Positions 1 to 9,128 are shown, counted from the stretch's first letter. The stretch: DNA of 64,000 nt from Candidatus Thiodiazotropha sp. LNASS1 (GCF_964212655.1 NZ_OZ156465.1:1798001-1862000), one strand, 5' to 3'. The notes: generated from the letters alone by a model not told the origin. Translations and numbers: made by a program.

Positions 1-617
1 TCGAATCCGATATCCATCAATCCCTGCAGGGATCGATCGCGCAACTCATCGAACATCCCACCCTGGACGATACCGAACAGGGCCGACGGATTGTCACCGT
101 GTGCGTCGCGACTGCGTGCCGCCCAACGCAGCGAGAGTTCCATCGACACCCTCGCCTCCTCTTCCGATGCCGGGTAGGGGGTACACTCATCGAAGATCAT
201 GACGATATCCGAGCCCAGCTCCCGTTGCACCTGCATCGACTCTTCAGGGCCCATGAAAACCTTGCTGCCGTCGATGGGCGAGCGGAAGGTGACCCCTTGC
301 TCAGAGATCTTGCGCATCTCCCCCAGGCTGTAGACCTGAAATCCCCCCGAGTCGGTGAGAATCGGTCTCTCCCAGTGGGCAAAACCGTGCAGGTCGCCAT
401 GCTTGCGGATCACCTCGGTTCCTGGTCTGAGCATAAGGTGAAAGGTATTGCCAAGTATGATTTCAGCACCCAAATCAACCAGTTCCTCAGGGGTCATTGC
501 CTTGACCGTTCCATAGGTGCCAACGGGCATGAATGCGGGGGTTTCGACACACCCTCTGTCAAACTGCAAACGACCACGCCGTGATAGCCCATCTGTCTGA
601 AATAGCTCGAATTTCAT
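1..617 (-). CDS. tgt: queuine tRNA-guanine transglycosylase, N-terminal part (cut by window edge)
   Basis: This enzyme exchanges guanine-34 of GUN-anticodon tRNAs for preQ1 on the way to queuosine. Translating the minus strand from the ATG at 617 gives a protein starting [17 protein letters not shown], with the family landmarks [44 protein letters not shown] and ALFGIVQGG. About 205 codons are visible; the catalytic aspartate nucleophile and the zinc site of this family (about 370 residues) lie beyond the left edge. It is downstream of queA on the same strand, the usual tgt/queA association. No frameshift is seen in the visible part. Confidence 0.95.
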   Translation of the reverse strand, partial: MKFELFQTDGLSRRGRLQFDRGCVETPAFMPVGTYGTVKAMTPEELVDLGAEIILGNTFHLMLRPGTEVIRKHGDLHGFAHWERPILTDSGGFQVYSLGEMRKISEQGVTFRSPIDGSKVFMGPEESMQVQRELGSDIVMIFDECTPYPASEEEARVSMELSLRWAARSRDAHGDNPSALFGIVQGGMFDELRDRSLQGLMDIGF

Positions 618-719
618 AGCATTTTTTAATATCGCCCGGGCGGCGGTAATTCAGAGGCGAGCCGGATCACCGGACTTTGTTAAATTTTGTGATGGCATTG
701 GGGTTTTCCCTAATCAATC

Positions 720-748
720 TTGACAGTCCCATAATTATATTAGAAAAT
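720..748 (+). promoter_or_regulatory. sigma-70-like promoter for the candidate sRNA
   Basis: A perfect TTGACA (720-725) is followed after 17 bases by GAAAAT (743-748), which matches four of six -10 positions including the key A2 and T6. Transcription would begin around 754-756, exactly at the first hairpin of the candidate sRNA. No protein gene lies downstream on this strand before the terminator. Confidence 0.45.
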
Positions 749-754
749 GTTTAT

Positions 755-841
755 GTGCTGATCATTTATCAGCATTTTTCACTCCTCCATCCTCCTTTGG
801 TGGATATATTCAGCGCGGCACCCCTGCCGCGCTTTTTTTTT
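755..841 (+). ncRNA. candidate small RNA with anti-Shine-Dalgarno motifs, between tgt and queA
   Basis: The plus strand of the tgt-queA gap, where both flanking genes are on the minus strand, holds a promoter-like site, three hairpins and a strong terminator but no convincing ORF. Hairpin 1 is TGCTGAT/ATCAGCA (756-762/768-774) followed by five T. Hairpin 2 pairs TCCA 786-789 and CC 791-792 with GGTGGA 799-804 and exposes loop TCCTTT. Hairpin 3 is the terminator at 813-841. The stretch between hairpins 1 and 2 reads CACTCCTCC. Both UCCUU and CUCCUCC can pair with Shine-Dalgarno sequences, as in C-rich-loop sRNAs of other proteobacteria. No Rfam family is recognised. The RNA would be antisense to the queA-tgt intercistronic region. 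Confidence 0.4.
813..841 (+). terminator. intrinsic terminator, plus strand
   Basis: Perfect 7-bp stem GCGCGGC (813-819) and GCCGCGC (826-832) with loop ACCCCT, followed by nine T. On the minus strand no T-run follows, so it does not terminate queA; it points to a plus-strand transcript. Confidence 0.8.
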
Positions 842-842
842 A

Positions 843-1880
843 TCATCTTGATTCCCCTGCAGGTGTCAGGAACATCGCATCACCATAGCTGAAAAAACGG
901 TAACGTTTTTCAATCGCATGCTGATAGGCCTTCATGATGCGATCATATCCGGCAAAGGCCGCCACCAGCATCAGCAAGGTGGACTGGGGCAGATGAAAGT
1001 TTGTGATCATTGCATCGACACTGCGAAACCGGTAACCCGGTTTGATGAAGAGTCGGGTATCACCCTGATAGGGCTCAATCGTTCCGTTACCCGAGGCCGC
1101 CTCAAGACTCCGCACGCATGTCGTGCCGACAGCCACCACACGCCCCCCCCTTTCGCGTGAGTCAACAACCTTTTGGCAGACTGCTTCGTCAACCTCAATA
1201 TACTCCCTGTGCATGATATGCTCATCCAGGTTGCTAACCCTGACCGGCTGGAAGGTTCCGGCACCCACATGCAGGGTCACAGTCGCAAGATCGACCCCCA
1301 TATCCTTGAGTCTATCCAACATTTCATGGTCGAAATGCAAACCCGCGGTGGGTGCGGCCACCGCACCGGGCTTCTGTGCAAAAACAGTTTGGTAACGCTC
1401 TACATCGACTGGTCTGTCACTACGATCGATATAAGGAGGCAATGGCATATGACCGTGCTTATCCATCACATGGTAGAAGTCGTCGGTCATGGTTCGAAGC
1501 AAATACAGATTGCCTTCTCGTCCCGTGACCTCCACTGTGTGATCACTGTCGACCAGTTTAATTCTAGAACCGGTCTTGGGTGTTTTACTGGTGCGAATAT
1601 GTGCCATCGCCAATCCCGGCTCCAGGATACGTTCAATCAATATTTCGACCTTGCCACCGCTCAATTTATTTCCATAGAGCCGTGCGCGCATCACCCGCGT
1701 ATCATTCAGCACCAACAGATCCCCAGGCTGTAGTAGTGAAGGAAGATCAGTGAACATCAGATCCTTCGGCCCCGTCTCCCCCTGTAACAATCCAAGCAGG
1801 CGACTTCCGCTACGTTGCGTATGCGGAAACTGAGCGATAAGCTCCTCGGGTAAGTGGTAATCAAAGTCGGATAGCTGCAT
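843..1880 (-). CDS. queA: S-adenosylmethionine:tRNA ribosyltransferase-isomerase
   Basis: QueA transfers and isomerises the ribosyl group of SAM onto preQ1-34 in tRNA, giving epoxyqueuosine. The protein begins MQLSDFDYHLPEELIAQFP, the classic QueA start, and contains LNDTRVMRARL, GAVAAPTAGLHFD, VTLHVGAGTFQPVR and ITNFHLPQSTLLMLV. Length is 345 aa against 356 in E. coli. An upstream in-frame ATG at 1922 would add 14 residues not found in the family, so 1880 is preferred. It is followed on the same strand by tgt after a 225-base gap that contains a candidate opposite-strand sRNA, so whether queA and tgt are cotranscribed is uncertain. Confidence 0.96.
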   Translation of the reverse strand: MQLSDFDYHLPEELIAQFPHTQRSGSRLLGLLQGETGPKDLMFTDLPSLLQPGDLLVLNDTRVMRARLYGNKLSGGKVEILIERILEPGLAMAHIRTSKTPKTGSRIKLVDSDHTVEVTGREGNLYLLRTMTDDFYHVMDKHGHMPLPPYIDRSDRPVDVERYQTVFAQKPGAVAAPTAGLHFDHEMLDRLKDMGVDLATVTLHVGAGTFQPVRVSNLDEHIMHREYIEVDEAVCQKVVDSRERGGRVVAVGTTCVRSLEAASGNGTIEPYQGDTRLFIKPGYRFRSVDAMITNFHLPQSTLLMLVAAFAGYDRIMKAYQHAIEKRYRFFSYGDAMFLTPAGESR

Positions 1881-2066
1881 AGCGCGCGGATAGTAGCACG
1901 TCACGTGAATGCGGTGAATCATTCACTTTTCCGCAATCTGGCATTATTATCAACCATTGGCCTTATTCTGAGTAAGGATTAGGGAGACATTCAGAGCCTC
2001 GGTCACAAACTTTGGCAATTGAAAACACCATCGAAATTGCCGGGTACATAGTTTTAGGGGATTAGG

Positions 2067-2933
2067 ATGATCATATGCAGGTTTCAGGCTCCATGCCGTA
2101 CATTTCAATGGTTGGCTGTCCTGGTCTTTTCTCTTCTGTCCGGTATAGCTCGTAGTGAAATTATCCACCTGCAAACGGACCGCGGTTTGACGATCAATGC
2201 GGAATACCTCGATACGACAAGCAGTGCCTCCCCAATACTGATACTGCATGGTTTTCTCCAGACTCGGGATTTCTTTACGGTACGCCGTATAGGTAATACC
2301 CTGCATGAAGCTGGTTACAAGGTACTGCTGCCGAATCTATCCTTGGGTATCAATAATCGACGGCAAAGTCTTGCTTGTGAAGCCGTTCATAACCACTCCA
2401 TGCAACAGGACACGAATGAGATCGCCCTTTGGGTGGATTGGCTCTACGATCAGACAGATCGCCCTGTTACCCTAATCGGTCATAGCGCCGGCAGTTTGAA
2501 CCTGGTTTCCTATCTCGATGCATATCCCGACTCTCCCGTTGAGAAGAGCCTGCTGATTAGCCTGATCGCATTCCTTCAAGGTCCTGTTGCAAAGGAGAAT
2601 ACGACAGAACGAATGCGTGCTGAAGCCGATCTGATTCTGAATGGAGTCCGAATAGAAAGATATCGGTTGGCATATTGTGACCACTACGCCACAACAGCAA
2701 AAGACTATCTTTCCTACCTTGCCTGGGACCCGAATCGAACACTAAAGGCGATTTCCGGTATGAAGGTAAAACCCACTATAATATTAGGTGGTGGTGACAA
2801 CCGTCTGGGTCCGGACTGGAAACCGCAGTTGCAGTCACATCAGGCTCATATTATAGAAATTGATGGGGCTAACCACTTTTTTGATCATGCATATGAATTT
2901 GATCTGCTTGATGGCATTGAAAAATCATTATGA
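2067..2933 (+). CDS. exported alpha/beta-fold hydrolase
   Basis: A 288-residue alpha/beta hydrolase of unknown substrate. The N-terminus (to about residue 30, ending SGIARS) looks like a signal peptide, so the enzyme is probably periplasmic. Visible landmarks are the oxyanion strand-loop LILHGFLQTRDF, the nucleophile elbow GHSAGS with Ser140, and the C-terminal GANHFFDH that would supply the catalytic histidine. The fold assignment is firm; the substrate cannot be named. It ends 25 bases before the GGDEF/EAL gene and may be cotranscribed with it. Confidence 0.75.
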   Translation: MIICRFQAPCRTFQWLAVLVFSLLSGIARSEIIHLQTDRGLTINAEYLDTTSSASPILILHGFLQTRDFFTVRRIGNTLHEAGYKVLLPNLSLGINNRRQSLACEAVHNHSMQQDTNEIALWVDWLYDQTDRPVTLIGHSAGSLNLVSYLDAYPDSPVEKSLLISLIAFLQGPVAKENTTERMRAEADLILNGVRIERYRLAYCDHYATTAKDYLSYLAWDPNRTLKAISGMKVKPTIILGGGDNRLGPDWKPQLQSHQAHIIEIDGANHFFDHAYEFDLLDGIEKSL

Positions 2934-2958
2934 GGGATTATAAACAGAGCCACTGTCC

Positions 2959-5208
2959 ATGACGTTCAGACCAAAACCGTTATCCCTCAGTCTCTTCACG
3001 ATACTCTTCGTGATGCTTTTTCTAATCCTGCTATTTACTCTCGGTAACCTCACTTACAGGGAGTTTGAGCATTTGGATACTAAATTTCGCATCGCCAATG
3101 CACATAGTGCAGCAGCTGAAATCGAATCGGCATTATCCGAAGCCATCAGCCAGAGCAAAGAAAAGACCCGCCAGCTCGCGGCTTGGGAGGAAGTTGGGCA
3201 ACAGCTCAACAACCCAACCTTTTACAGTTATTGGTACCAATACAGGGCAAAAAACATCGAATATGTATCGGCCTACACGCTCGATATTGCGATCTATGAC
3301 CTCCATGGCAATGTACTCGCTCCCATGGACACATCAATACTGCCCCAGAAGATAGATACCGCTGGTATCGGTCACTACATTCAGGTTAATGATTTTGAGC
3401 CGCTAATAGTGGTTATCATCCCAGTGAAGGAATCGATCAGCGGAAAAAAACTGGGATATCTGGCCACTTTAAGCAACCTATTCCCAATTCTTAAAGGCTT
3501 CAGCCACTTCAACTATATTGATCGAAGCAGTATCAGCGTTACCATCGATAAGATCGATATGATATCGAGCCAATCACTGTTGGAGAACATCGATTACAGG
3601 CTTACCAGCGACCCCTATGCACAAGCCATCAAGCCGGTTGTCAAGCAATCCTTGCTACAGCTGGCCGGTACCGCACTGATACTGACACTGTTGATCTTTC
3701 CATTGGCTGCCTGGCTTGTGAATCGTCCGATACTACAAATATCGCAACAGATCGATCAGTTGCAAAGCTCACCTCGAACAGCTGTTAAACAACAAGCAGT
3801 AAGACCACTGTTCATTAAGGAGTTGGATAAGATACAGACATCACTGTACGCCTACCACAACAGATTAAATCAGGCGAATTCTTACCTGGATCAGAAGACT
3901 CAAGAGTTGGATGATATCGTACAACATGATCCATTGACTGGCGTGATGAACCGCCGCGCCTTCGATAGTTACTGGAGGGAAGTAACCGATGTGTTCAAGC
4001 ACAGTGCTGATGAAATCTGTCTGATACTGTTCGATATCAACCACTTCAAGGCACTGAACGACACTTATGGTCATCATACTGGTGACGAAGTATTAATCGC
4101 CGTCGCACAAACACTGAAGCAAATATTGCACAGTCGTGATCAGCTGTTCAGACTCAGTGGCGATGAATTTGCGACCATTCTCATGGGTATCCCGTCCCGC
4201 AAAGCCATGCAGATTGCCAAACAATGTCATCTAGCCGTCATCAACTATCCCTTCGACAAGCTCGGCATCAATGAACCTGTGCGGATAAGTATTGGCGTGG
4301 CGGACATAAAAGCGGAGAAAGGTGAAAACATCAATGCCCTGCATTGGCAGGCGGATATTGCGATACATTTTGCCAAGCGCCCCGGCTATTCCAGTATTAT
4401 CCGCTTCAAACCGGAGTTGGCGGAAAACGCTCGCGGCCTCTTTTCCAATCGTACTCACATTGCCGTCTACGAGGCTGTCACCCGTGGTACCGGACTTGTC
4501 ATGCACTACCAACCGATTGTGGATTTGGAAAACGGCAAGCCCCAATATTACGAAGCCCTGGTGCGAATTGTTCATGACGGGCAACTGATCATGCCCTCTC
4601 ACATATTCCCGCTCGTCGAAGCACGAAGTCTTGATCTGGACCTTGATTTCCATGTTATTGAAAAGGCGATCAGCGACCTCCGGGAGGGCAGAATCCCTGT
4701 CAATACGGGGGTTTCACTCAATATTTCTGCGCCCGCCATCGTAGAGCATGAGCTGCTGCAACAGTTGGCGGCATTCAAGCCGTTCATGGCCGATTACAAA
4801 TTACTGATAGAGATCACTGAAACCGCTCTCATCACTCAGCTCCAAACAGCCAGAAAGAACTTGGAAATCCTGCGTAACATGGGCTTTAGTATCGCCCTGG
4901 ATGACTTCGGCAGCGGATACTCATCGCTGCGTTATCTGGGTGCCATGCCGGTTGATGTGGTCAAGTTTGATATCACCCTCACGCGGCTGGTCGACGATAG
5001 GGCGGATAACCTTATCCTAAACCACCTGGCAAAGATGATATCCGAGTCCGGGCACTTACTGGTGGCGGAGGGTATTGAATCGGCCCAGATCGCGGAACAG
5101 CTCGCCAAGCTGGGATTCCGCTATGGCCAGGGCTACTATTTCGGTCGGCCCGCACGGGCGATAGGGAAGACCGGCTCCTCCAAAGATTCCATCAATTATT
5201 CTGCATAG
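2959..5208 (+). CDS. membrane GGDEF/EAL cyclic-di-GMP protein, probably a phosphodiesterase
   Basis: 749 aa. A transmembrane segment at about residues 11-33 is followed by a periplasmic sensor region of about 200 residues with no recognised domain, a second membrane segment near 238-258, a HAMP-like linker, a GGDEF domain and an EAL domain. The diguanylate cyclase signature is SGDEF (Ser400) rather than GGDEF, and the inhibitory-site arginine is replaced (HxxD). The EAL domain keeps YEALVRI (Glu532), LNISAP, EITET, DDFGSGYSS, VKFD, AEGIES and QGYYFGRP, so it should be catalytically competent. The simplest reading is a c-di-GMP phosphodiesterase with a weak or regulatory GGDEF domain. Substrate turnover is inference. 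Confidence 0.9.
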   Translation: MTFRPKPLSLSLFTILFVMLFLILLFTLGNLTYREFEHLDTKFRIANAHSAAAEIESALSEAISQSKEKTRQLAAWEEVGQQLNNPTFYSYWYQYRAKNIEYVSAYTLDIAIYDLHGNVLAPMDTSILPQKIDTAGIGHYIQVNDFEPLIVVIIPVKESISGKKLGYLATLSNLFPILKGFSHFNYIDRSSISVTIDKIDMISSQSLLENIDYRLTSDPYAQAIKPVVKQSLLQLAGTALILTLLIFPLAAWLVNRPILQISQQIDQLQSSPRTAVKQQAVRPLFIKELDKIQTSLYAYHNRLNQANSYLDQKTQELDDIVQHDPLTGVMNRRAFDSYWREVTDVFKHSADEICLILFDINHFKALNDTYGHHTGDEVLIAVAQTLKQILHSRDQLFRLSGDEFATILMGIPSRKAMQIAKQCHLAVINYPFDKLGINEPVRISIGVADIKAEKGENINALHWQADIAIHFAKRPGYSSIIRFKPELAENARGLFSNRTHIAVYEAVTRGTGLVMHYQPIVDLENGKPQYYEALVRIVHDGQLIMPSHIFPLVEARSLDLDLDFHVIEKAISDLREGRIPVNTGVSLNISAPAIVEHELLQQLAAFKPFMADYKLLIEITETALITQLQTARKNLEILRNMGFSIALDDFGSGYSSLRYLGAMPVDVVKFDITLTRLVDDRADNLILNHLAKMISESGHLLVAEGIESAQIAEQLAKLGFRYGQGYYFGRPARAIGKTGSSKDSINYSA

Positions 5209-5223
5209 CCTGGAAAAATTAGG

Positions 5224-5229
5224 TATACT
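5224..5229 (+). promoter_or_regulatory. -10 element of the tRNA-Leu promoter
   Basis: TATACT lies 16 bases before the mature tRNA 5' end, overlapping the region just after the GGDEF/EAL stop. The -35 partner is weak (TCTGCA at 5200-5205), inside the end of that gene. Confidence 0.5.
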
Positions 5230-5244
5230 TTGCGGTTTCACGAA

Positions 5245-5331
<87 letters not shown>

Positions 5332-5616
5332 TCTAAGAAAGAACTTTAACTTTCCAAGTAAATTCTTGACCCCTAGTGGTGAAATGGCGCAGTCCCGATA
5401 ACTGCTCTACCACATTGTAAATAACTGTACACACCGTTTGCTCTCAGATAGTTCAATGCCTATAAATTGTAGAGGTATTGTGTATTTATTTGAGCATCGA
5501 TTTAGGAAATAATTTCCTTTTGAGAGAAGACAGGATTTTATAACTGTGCGGGGATGTGTATTCCAGGGACCGGTGTAAAACCTCTGCCTCAATATCTTGG
5601 GAATCACTATTACAGC

Positions 5617-5934
5617 ATGAAATCTTATTTAGATAAGCGAATTGGTATGGGGCCGATTCCCTCCGAACCCAAGTACTATCTCAAGAAAGAGCAGGTCAAT
5701 GGACTCGCTGTCCTAAGGAAATTCGGTTGGCGAATCGTCTGTATCAGACGACCATCCGTATTTGATACCACTACAATTCTATTGAACAAACACACCAACA
5801 AGTTGGGAGTTCTCGGCAGTGACGGCATACTCCGATTGACGAACAATATTAAGATTCGAGATAACAGCAAAAAAAAGAGGACGACTGATCGTAAAAAAAC
5901 GCAACCCTTGCAGTTCCGCAAAACCCTTAGATAG
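5617..5934 (+). CDS. small conserved-looking protein of unknown function
   Basis: About 105 aa, basic C-terminus (RDNSKKKRTTDRKKTQ), no signal peptide or membrane segment. The core, LRKFGWRIVCIRRPSVFD, then ILLNKHTNKLGVLGSDGILR, reads like a folded domain and resembles small hypothetical proteins I associate with Chromatiales genomes; no function is known to me. The ATG at 5617 is chosen over an in-frame upstream ATG at 5554 because the added 21 residues look non-conserved. It stands alone, after tRNA-Leu and a perfect AGGAAAT-A-ATTTCCT dyad (5504-5518) that could be an operator or hairpin. Confidence 0.5.
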   Translation: MKSYLDKRIGMGPIPSEPKYYLKKEQVNGLAVLRKFGWRIVCIRRPSVFDTTTILLNKHTNKLGVLGSDGILRLTNNIKIRDNSKKKRTTDRKKTQPLQFRKTLR

Positions 5935-6327
5935 CTAAAGAGAGTCTACCGAATAACGGCACTGCCGCTTGGTGGATCCTAAACCATGGATTCGACAGAA
6001 CAGGCCTTGGCAGAGGCGCTTTGTCCCCTTGCGTAAATCATACTCCATCCAACAGCCATTAATGATAATCATTTTTATTTATGCAGGCAATCGTGAGCGG
6101 CTGCCGTCAAACCATTGTGAGATCCGATCTCGATGACACAGGATTCAAATCCGGCCTTGGCACTCGACGCAACTTTGTAAGGCGAGCCCATTTATCGGCT
6201 TTTCCACCTATCGCATATATAGATTTTAGGTGTCTGTTCTGTTCAAATGTTATGGCTGTAATTCAAGAATGGTTGAATGGATGGCGACGGCATCCAGGCC
6301 AGCCTAAAAATCAGATAATAAGAGAGT
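5935..6327. other. intergenic region with a Fur-box-like site, no gene recognised
   Basis: 393 bases without a convincing gene. An open frame at 6081-6359 begins just after the Fur-like dyad but runs into the next gene and has no recognisable protein pattern. A dyad CACCTA/TAGGTG lies near 6206-6233. A weak AGCC/GGCT hairpin followed by TTT is near 6187-6206. Confidence 0.5.
6058..6076. promoter_or_regulatory. Fur-box-like palindrome
   Basis: The perfect dyad AATGAT-A-ATCATT (6061-6073) matches 15 of 19 positions of the classical Fur consensus. It lies 255 bases upstream of the Sel1/VWA/ABC unit with no good gene start close by, so its target is unclear. Fur binding itself is inference. Confidence 0.5.
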
Positions 6328-7056
6328 ATGACAAGTCCGGATTCCAAACTACCCGATGAGTATACCCAGGACGCGGAGACCATGACGAGCTCCGACAAGC
6401 TGCGTGTGGCGTTAGAGATAGCCATTGCTGCGCTGATACTCGTTGCTATCTACTACTTCTTTGCACCGGAAGAAGAGATCGATCTGGCGCCTCCTCTGGA
6501 GGAGAGTCAGATCGACCCCATCATTAGGGCTCAGATCGACTCAGCCACGGAACAGACTGCCCCGGTTGATGATGAGGTCGATACCGCTGAAAAAGCTGAA
6601 ATCGTGGATCACCCTTCACCCTCGGAAAACACTGCAATTGAAGCAGAATCTGCTGCAATTGAGTTCGCCGAAGGGGGATCAGCCCGCGCATTGATATCAA
6701 GCTTACGCTCTGGTGAAACCGCCTTAAATCCAGAACAAATCCTTAGCCAGGCGACTGCATACCAGAATGAAGGCAAATTGACAGACGCATATCTATTGCT
6801 CTTTTATGCCGCACGAGAAGGGGATGCTGCAGCGGCCTTTTCACTGGCCAGTCTGCATGATCCAAACCATTTTAATGATGGCAACCCCTTACTTGAAAAT
6901 CCTGATCCATATCAAGCACATAAATGGTATTCAGCAGCAGCTGACAAGGGTTTGACCAAAGCCGATGAGCGGCTCAGAATATTGAGAAAGACCACTGAAG
7001 AGCAAGCGAAAAAAGGGGACCTTGCAGCTAAGCGACTCTTACTCAACTGGCGGTAG
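6328..7056 (+). CDS. membrane-anchored Sel1/TPR-like protein
   Basis: 242 aa with a single N-terminal transmembrane helix (about residues 28-46) after a short cytoplasmic stretch, then an acidic, low-complexity linker, then an alpha-helical C-terminal part. That part has a Sel1-like pattern (LLFYAAREGDAAAAFSLASLHDP; AHKWYSAAADKGLTKADERL), so it is probably a periplasmic scaffold. It starts the cluster with the PpkA-like VWA protein (21-base gap) and an ABC transporter. Its partner role is inferred from context only. Confidence 0.7.
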   Translation: MTSPDSKLPDEYTQDAETMTSSDKLRVALEIAIAALILVAIYYFFAPEEEIDLAPPLEESQIDPIIRAQIDSATEQTAPVDDEVDTAEKAEIVDHPSPSENTAIEAESAAIEFAEGGSARALISSLRSGETALNPEQILSQATAYQNEGKLTDAYLLLFYAAREGDAAAAFSLASLHDPNHFNDGNPLLENPDPYQAHKWYSAAADKGLTKADERLRILRKTTEEQAKKGDLAAKRLLLNWR

Positions 7057-7077
7057 CCCTTATTCAAGGATAAAACG

Positions 7078-9093
7078 ATGGCCACTCTCAAATCGATCCT
7101 GACTCTGTTGATTGTTTTACTCTCCCCTTCCCTTCTCCTTGGTGCCGCGCAGCAACACCCCCTGCTCATGGATGGTAAGGAGGCTCTCTACCAGCGTGTG
7201 CTGAGTAAGCCAGGAGCTCATTTTTATAAGGAAATACAAAAGGCTAAGGGTGATCCCGCAACACCATTCAGCGCCTTCTATGTGTATGACCGAAAAATAG
7301 AGAATAGCACCACCTGGCTACTACTTGGCCATAATCGGTATGGCGAAATAGCCGGCTGGATAGCGGAAAATGACACCATTCCCTGGAATCAAGGGCTGAC
7401 TGTTGCATTTCGTGATCCAATAGGTAACGACCGGGTCCTGCTCTTCAATGAAAAAGAGCAGTTGAAAACCGTGCTCAAGAGTAATGACAAGGAGAAATAT
7501 CGACAACTCTATCAGGCTGCCGAGTCGGGTGAACTTGATGACAAATCACCGGTGATCGCCATCCAGCCAAGGACGCATATCGATATCTTGAAGGATTTCT
7601 ACCTGGTGCCCATCCGAGATCACGAAGATATCTATATCGGAAATGAGCAGGCACGCATGCTGCAAGTATCCAGCGTACCGCTACTGCCTGCGATAACAAG
7701 TGAACAGGCACAAGCTCCCGAAAAAAAGAAAGAAGAGGCCCGCAACAAGATCAAGCCTTTCCGCTCCGCCGTAGTATTCGTCATTGACTCCACCCTCTCG
7801 ATGGATCCCTATATCGACCGGACACGTGAAGCGGTGCGCAAAATATATGACACCATCACCGAAGAGGACCTGACTGGCGATGTGAGCTTTGGCTTGATTG
7901 CGTTTCGCGACAATCCACAGGCCGTTCCTGCACTGGATTACTTGACACAAACCTATGTCAATCTTCAACAGGGACAGGATGCAGATGGCTTTTTCAACCA
8001 GGTCTCGTCCCTTAAAGCCGCTTCAGTATCCAGCCGCGATTTCAATGAAGACAGCTTTGCCGGTGTCAACGAGGCTGTAGCAGGTATAGATTGGCAGGGG
8101 CAGGATGCCCGCTATGTTGTTCTGATCACAGATGCAGGCCCCCGAGAAGCAGGTGATCCGCTCTCCGGCACCGGCATGTCGAGCGCATCGCTTCGCCAGC
8201 TGGCCCAGGACAAAGGTATAGCACTCTCTGTCTTGCATCTTTTAACGCCAAGTATCATGGCGGATCACACACAAGCAGAAGAGACCTATCGCGATCTCTC
8301 ATATTATCCAGGCATCGGCAGTTTCTACTTCGGTGTCGAAACAGGTGATGTTGAACGATTCGGCAGAGTTCTGGATGCCCTGGCCAAGCAGATCACCGAA
8401 CAGGTCAAACTGGCCGCCCTGGCGGCGGCCGGGAAGAGTATGGCTATGGAACGCCAGGCCAGGAAAAACCAGGCAACACAAGATGAAGAAACCGATCAGT
8501 TGGCCCAATTCCAGGCAAAGGTCGCCAAACTGGGCTATGCCCTGCGTATGCGTTATCTTCAACAAAAAGACAAACAGCAGATCCCCAGTGTGTTCGATGC
8601 CTGGCTGGTCGATCGGGATATCAACGAGCCACAGAGACAAACCCTTGATGTACGCGTACTTTTGACTCGCGATCAACTCAGCGATCTGCACAGCATCATG
8701 CACCAGGTTCTCATTACAGCCGAAGAGGGCCTGCTATCTCCACGCACTTTTCTCAACGATCTGAAGAGTCTTGCCGCCACAATCGCCCGGGACCCGGAAC
8801 AACTTGGAACAACAACGCGAGTGACCGGTGCGCGCGAAGGCAACCTGGCAGACATGGGTTTTATGCGGGAATATATTGAGGACCTACCGTACACCGGTGA
8901 AGTCATGAATCTCTCTTTAGAGAATTGGCAGGACTGGCCGGCCCGGGACCAGATCAGATTCATCAATCGCTTGGAAGAGAAGATAAACTACTACCAGGTA
9001 TTGCATGATCATACAGACCTATGGGTTTCACTGGACGGAGGACCGATATCCGGTGACTCCGTCTTCCCGATCGCCTTGGAAATGTTGCCCTAG
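7078..9093 (+). CDS. exported VWA protein resembling the C-terminal part of T6SS kinase PpkA
   Basis: 671 aa. The signal peptide ends near LLGAAQQ. Residues 25-220 form an unrecognised periplasmic domain. A VWA domain begins around residue 228, with metal-site motif DSTLS (Asp237-Ser241) and FGLIAFRDNPQ downstream. The C-terminal 200 residues contain SPRTFLNDLKSLAATIARDP, GNLADMGFMREYIEDLPY and a terminal ALEMLP-like end, which I recognise from the VWA/periplasmic half of PpkA of Pseudomonas T6SS clusters. No kinase domain is present. The next two genes resemble TagT/TagS, supporting a shared envelope-sensing module. Homology to PpkA is from memory and needs a profile search. Confidence 0.75.
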   Translation: MATLKSILTLLIVLLSPSLLLGAAQQHPLLMDGKEALYQRVLSKPGAHFYKEIQKAKGDPATPFSAFYVYDRKIENSTTWLLLGHNRYGEIAGWIAENDTIPWNQGLTVAFRDPIGNDRVLLFNEKEQLKTVLKSNDKEKYRQLYQAAESGELDDKSPVIAIQPRTHIDILKDFYLVPIRDHEDIYIGNEQARMLQVSSVPLLPAITSEQAQAPEKKKEEARNKIKPFRSAVVFVIDSTLSMDPYIDRTREAVRKIYDTITEEDLTGDVSFGLIAFRDNPQAVPALDYLTQTYVNLQQGQDADGFFNQVSSLKAASVSSRDFNEDSFAGVNEAVAGIDWQGQDARYVVLITDAGPREAGDPLSGTGMSSASLRQLAQDKGIALSVLHLLTPSIMADHTQAEETYRDLSYYPGIGSFYFGVETGDVERFGRVLDALAKQITEQVKLAALAAAGKSMAMERQARKNQATQDEETDQLAQFQAKVAKLGYALRMRYLQQKDKQQIPSVFDAWLVDRDINEPQRQTLDVRVLLTRDQLSDLHSIMHQVLITAEEGLLSPRTFLNDLKSLAATIARDPEQLGTTTRVTGAREGNLADMGFMREYIEDLPYTGEVMNLSLENWQDWPARDQIRFINRLEEKINYYQVLHDHTDLWVSLDGGPISGDSVFPIALEMLP

Positions 9094-9128
9094 TTCTCCT
9101 TCATCGTGGAACTGGAGGAGTACCCGAT

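Noticed and set aside
99-584. 161-codon plus-strand frame
   Set aside because: It is the shadow of tgt on the other strand, whose translation shows clear Tgt motifs.
678-892. 71-codon plus-strand frame across the candidate sRNA
   Set aside because: It runs through both hairpins and the terminator and has no ribosome site.
5374-5415. tRNA-like string (TAGTGGTGAAATGGCGCAG and following) after tRNA-Leu
   Set aside because: D-arm-like text only; no matching acceptor or T arm can be found.
6081-6359. 92-codon open frame after the Fur box
   Set aside because: Overlaps the start of the Sel1-like gene, and its composition does not look like protein.
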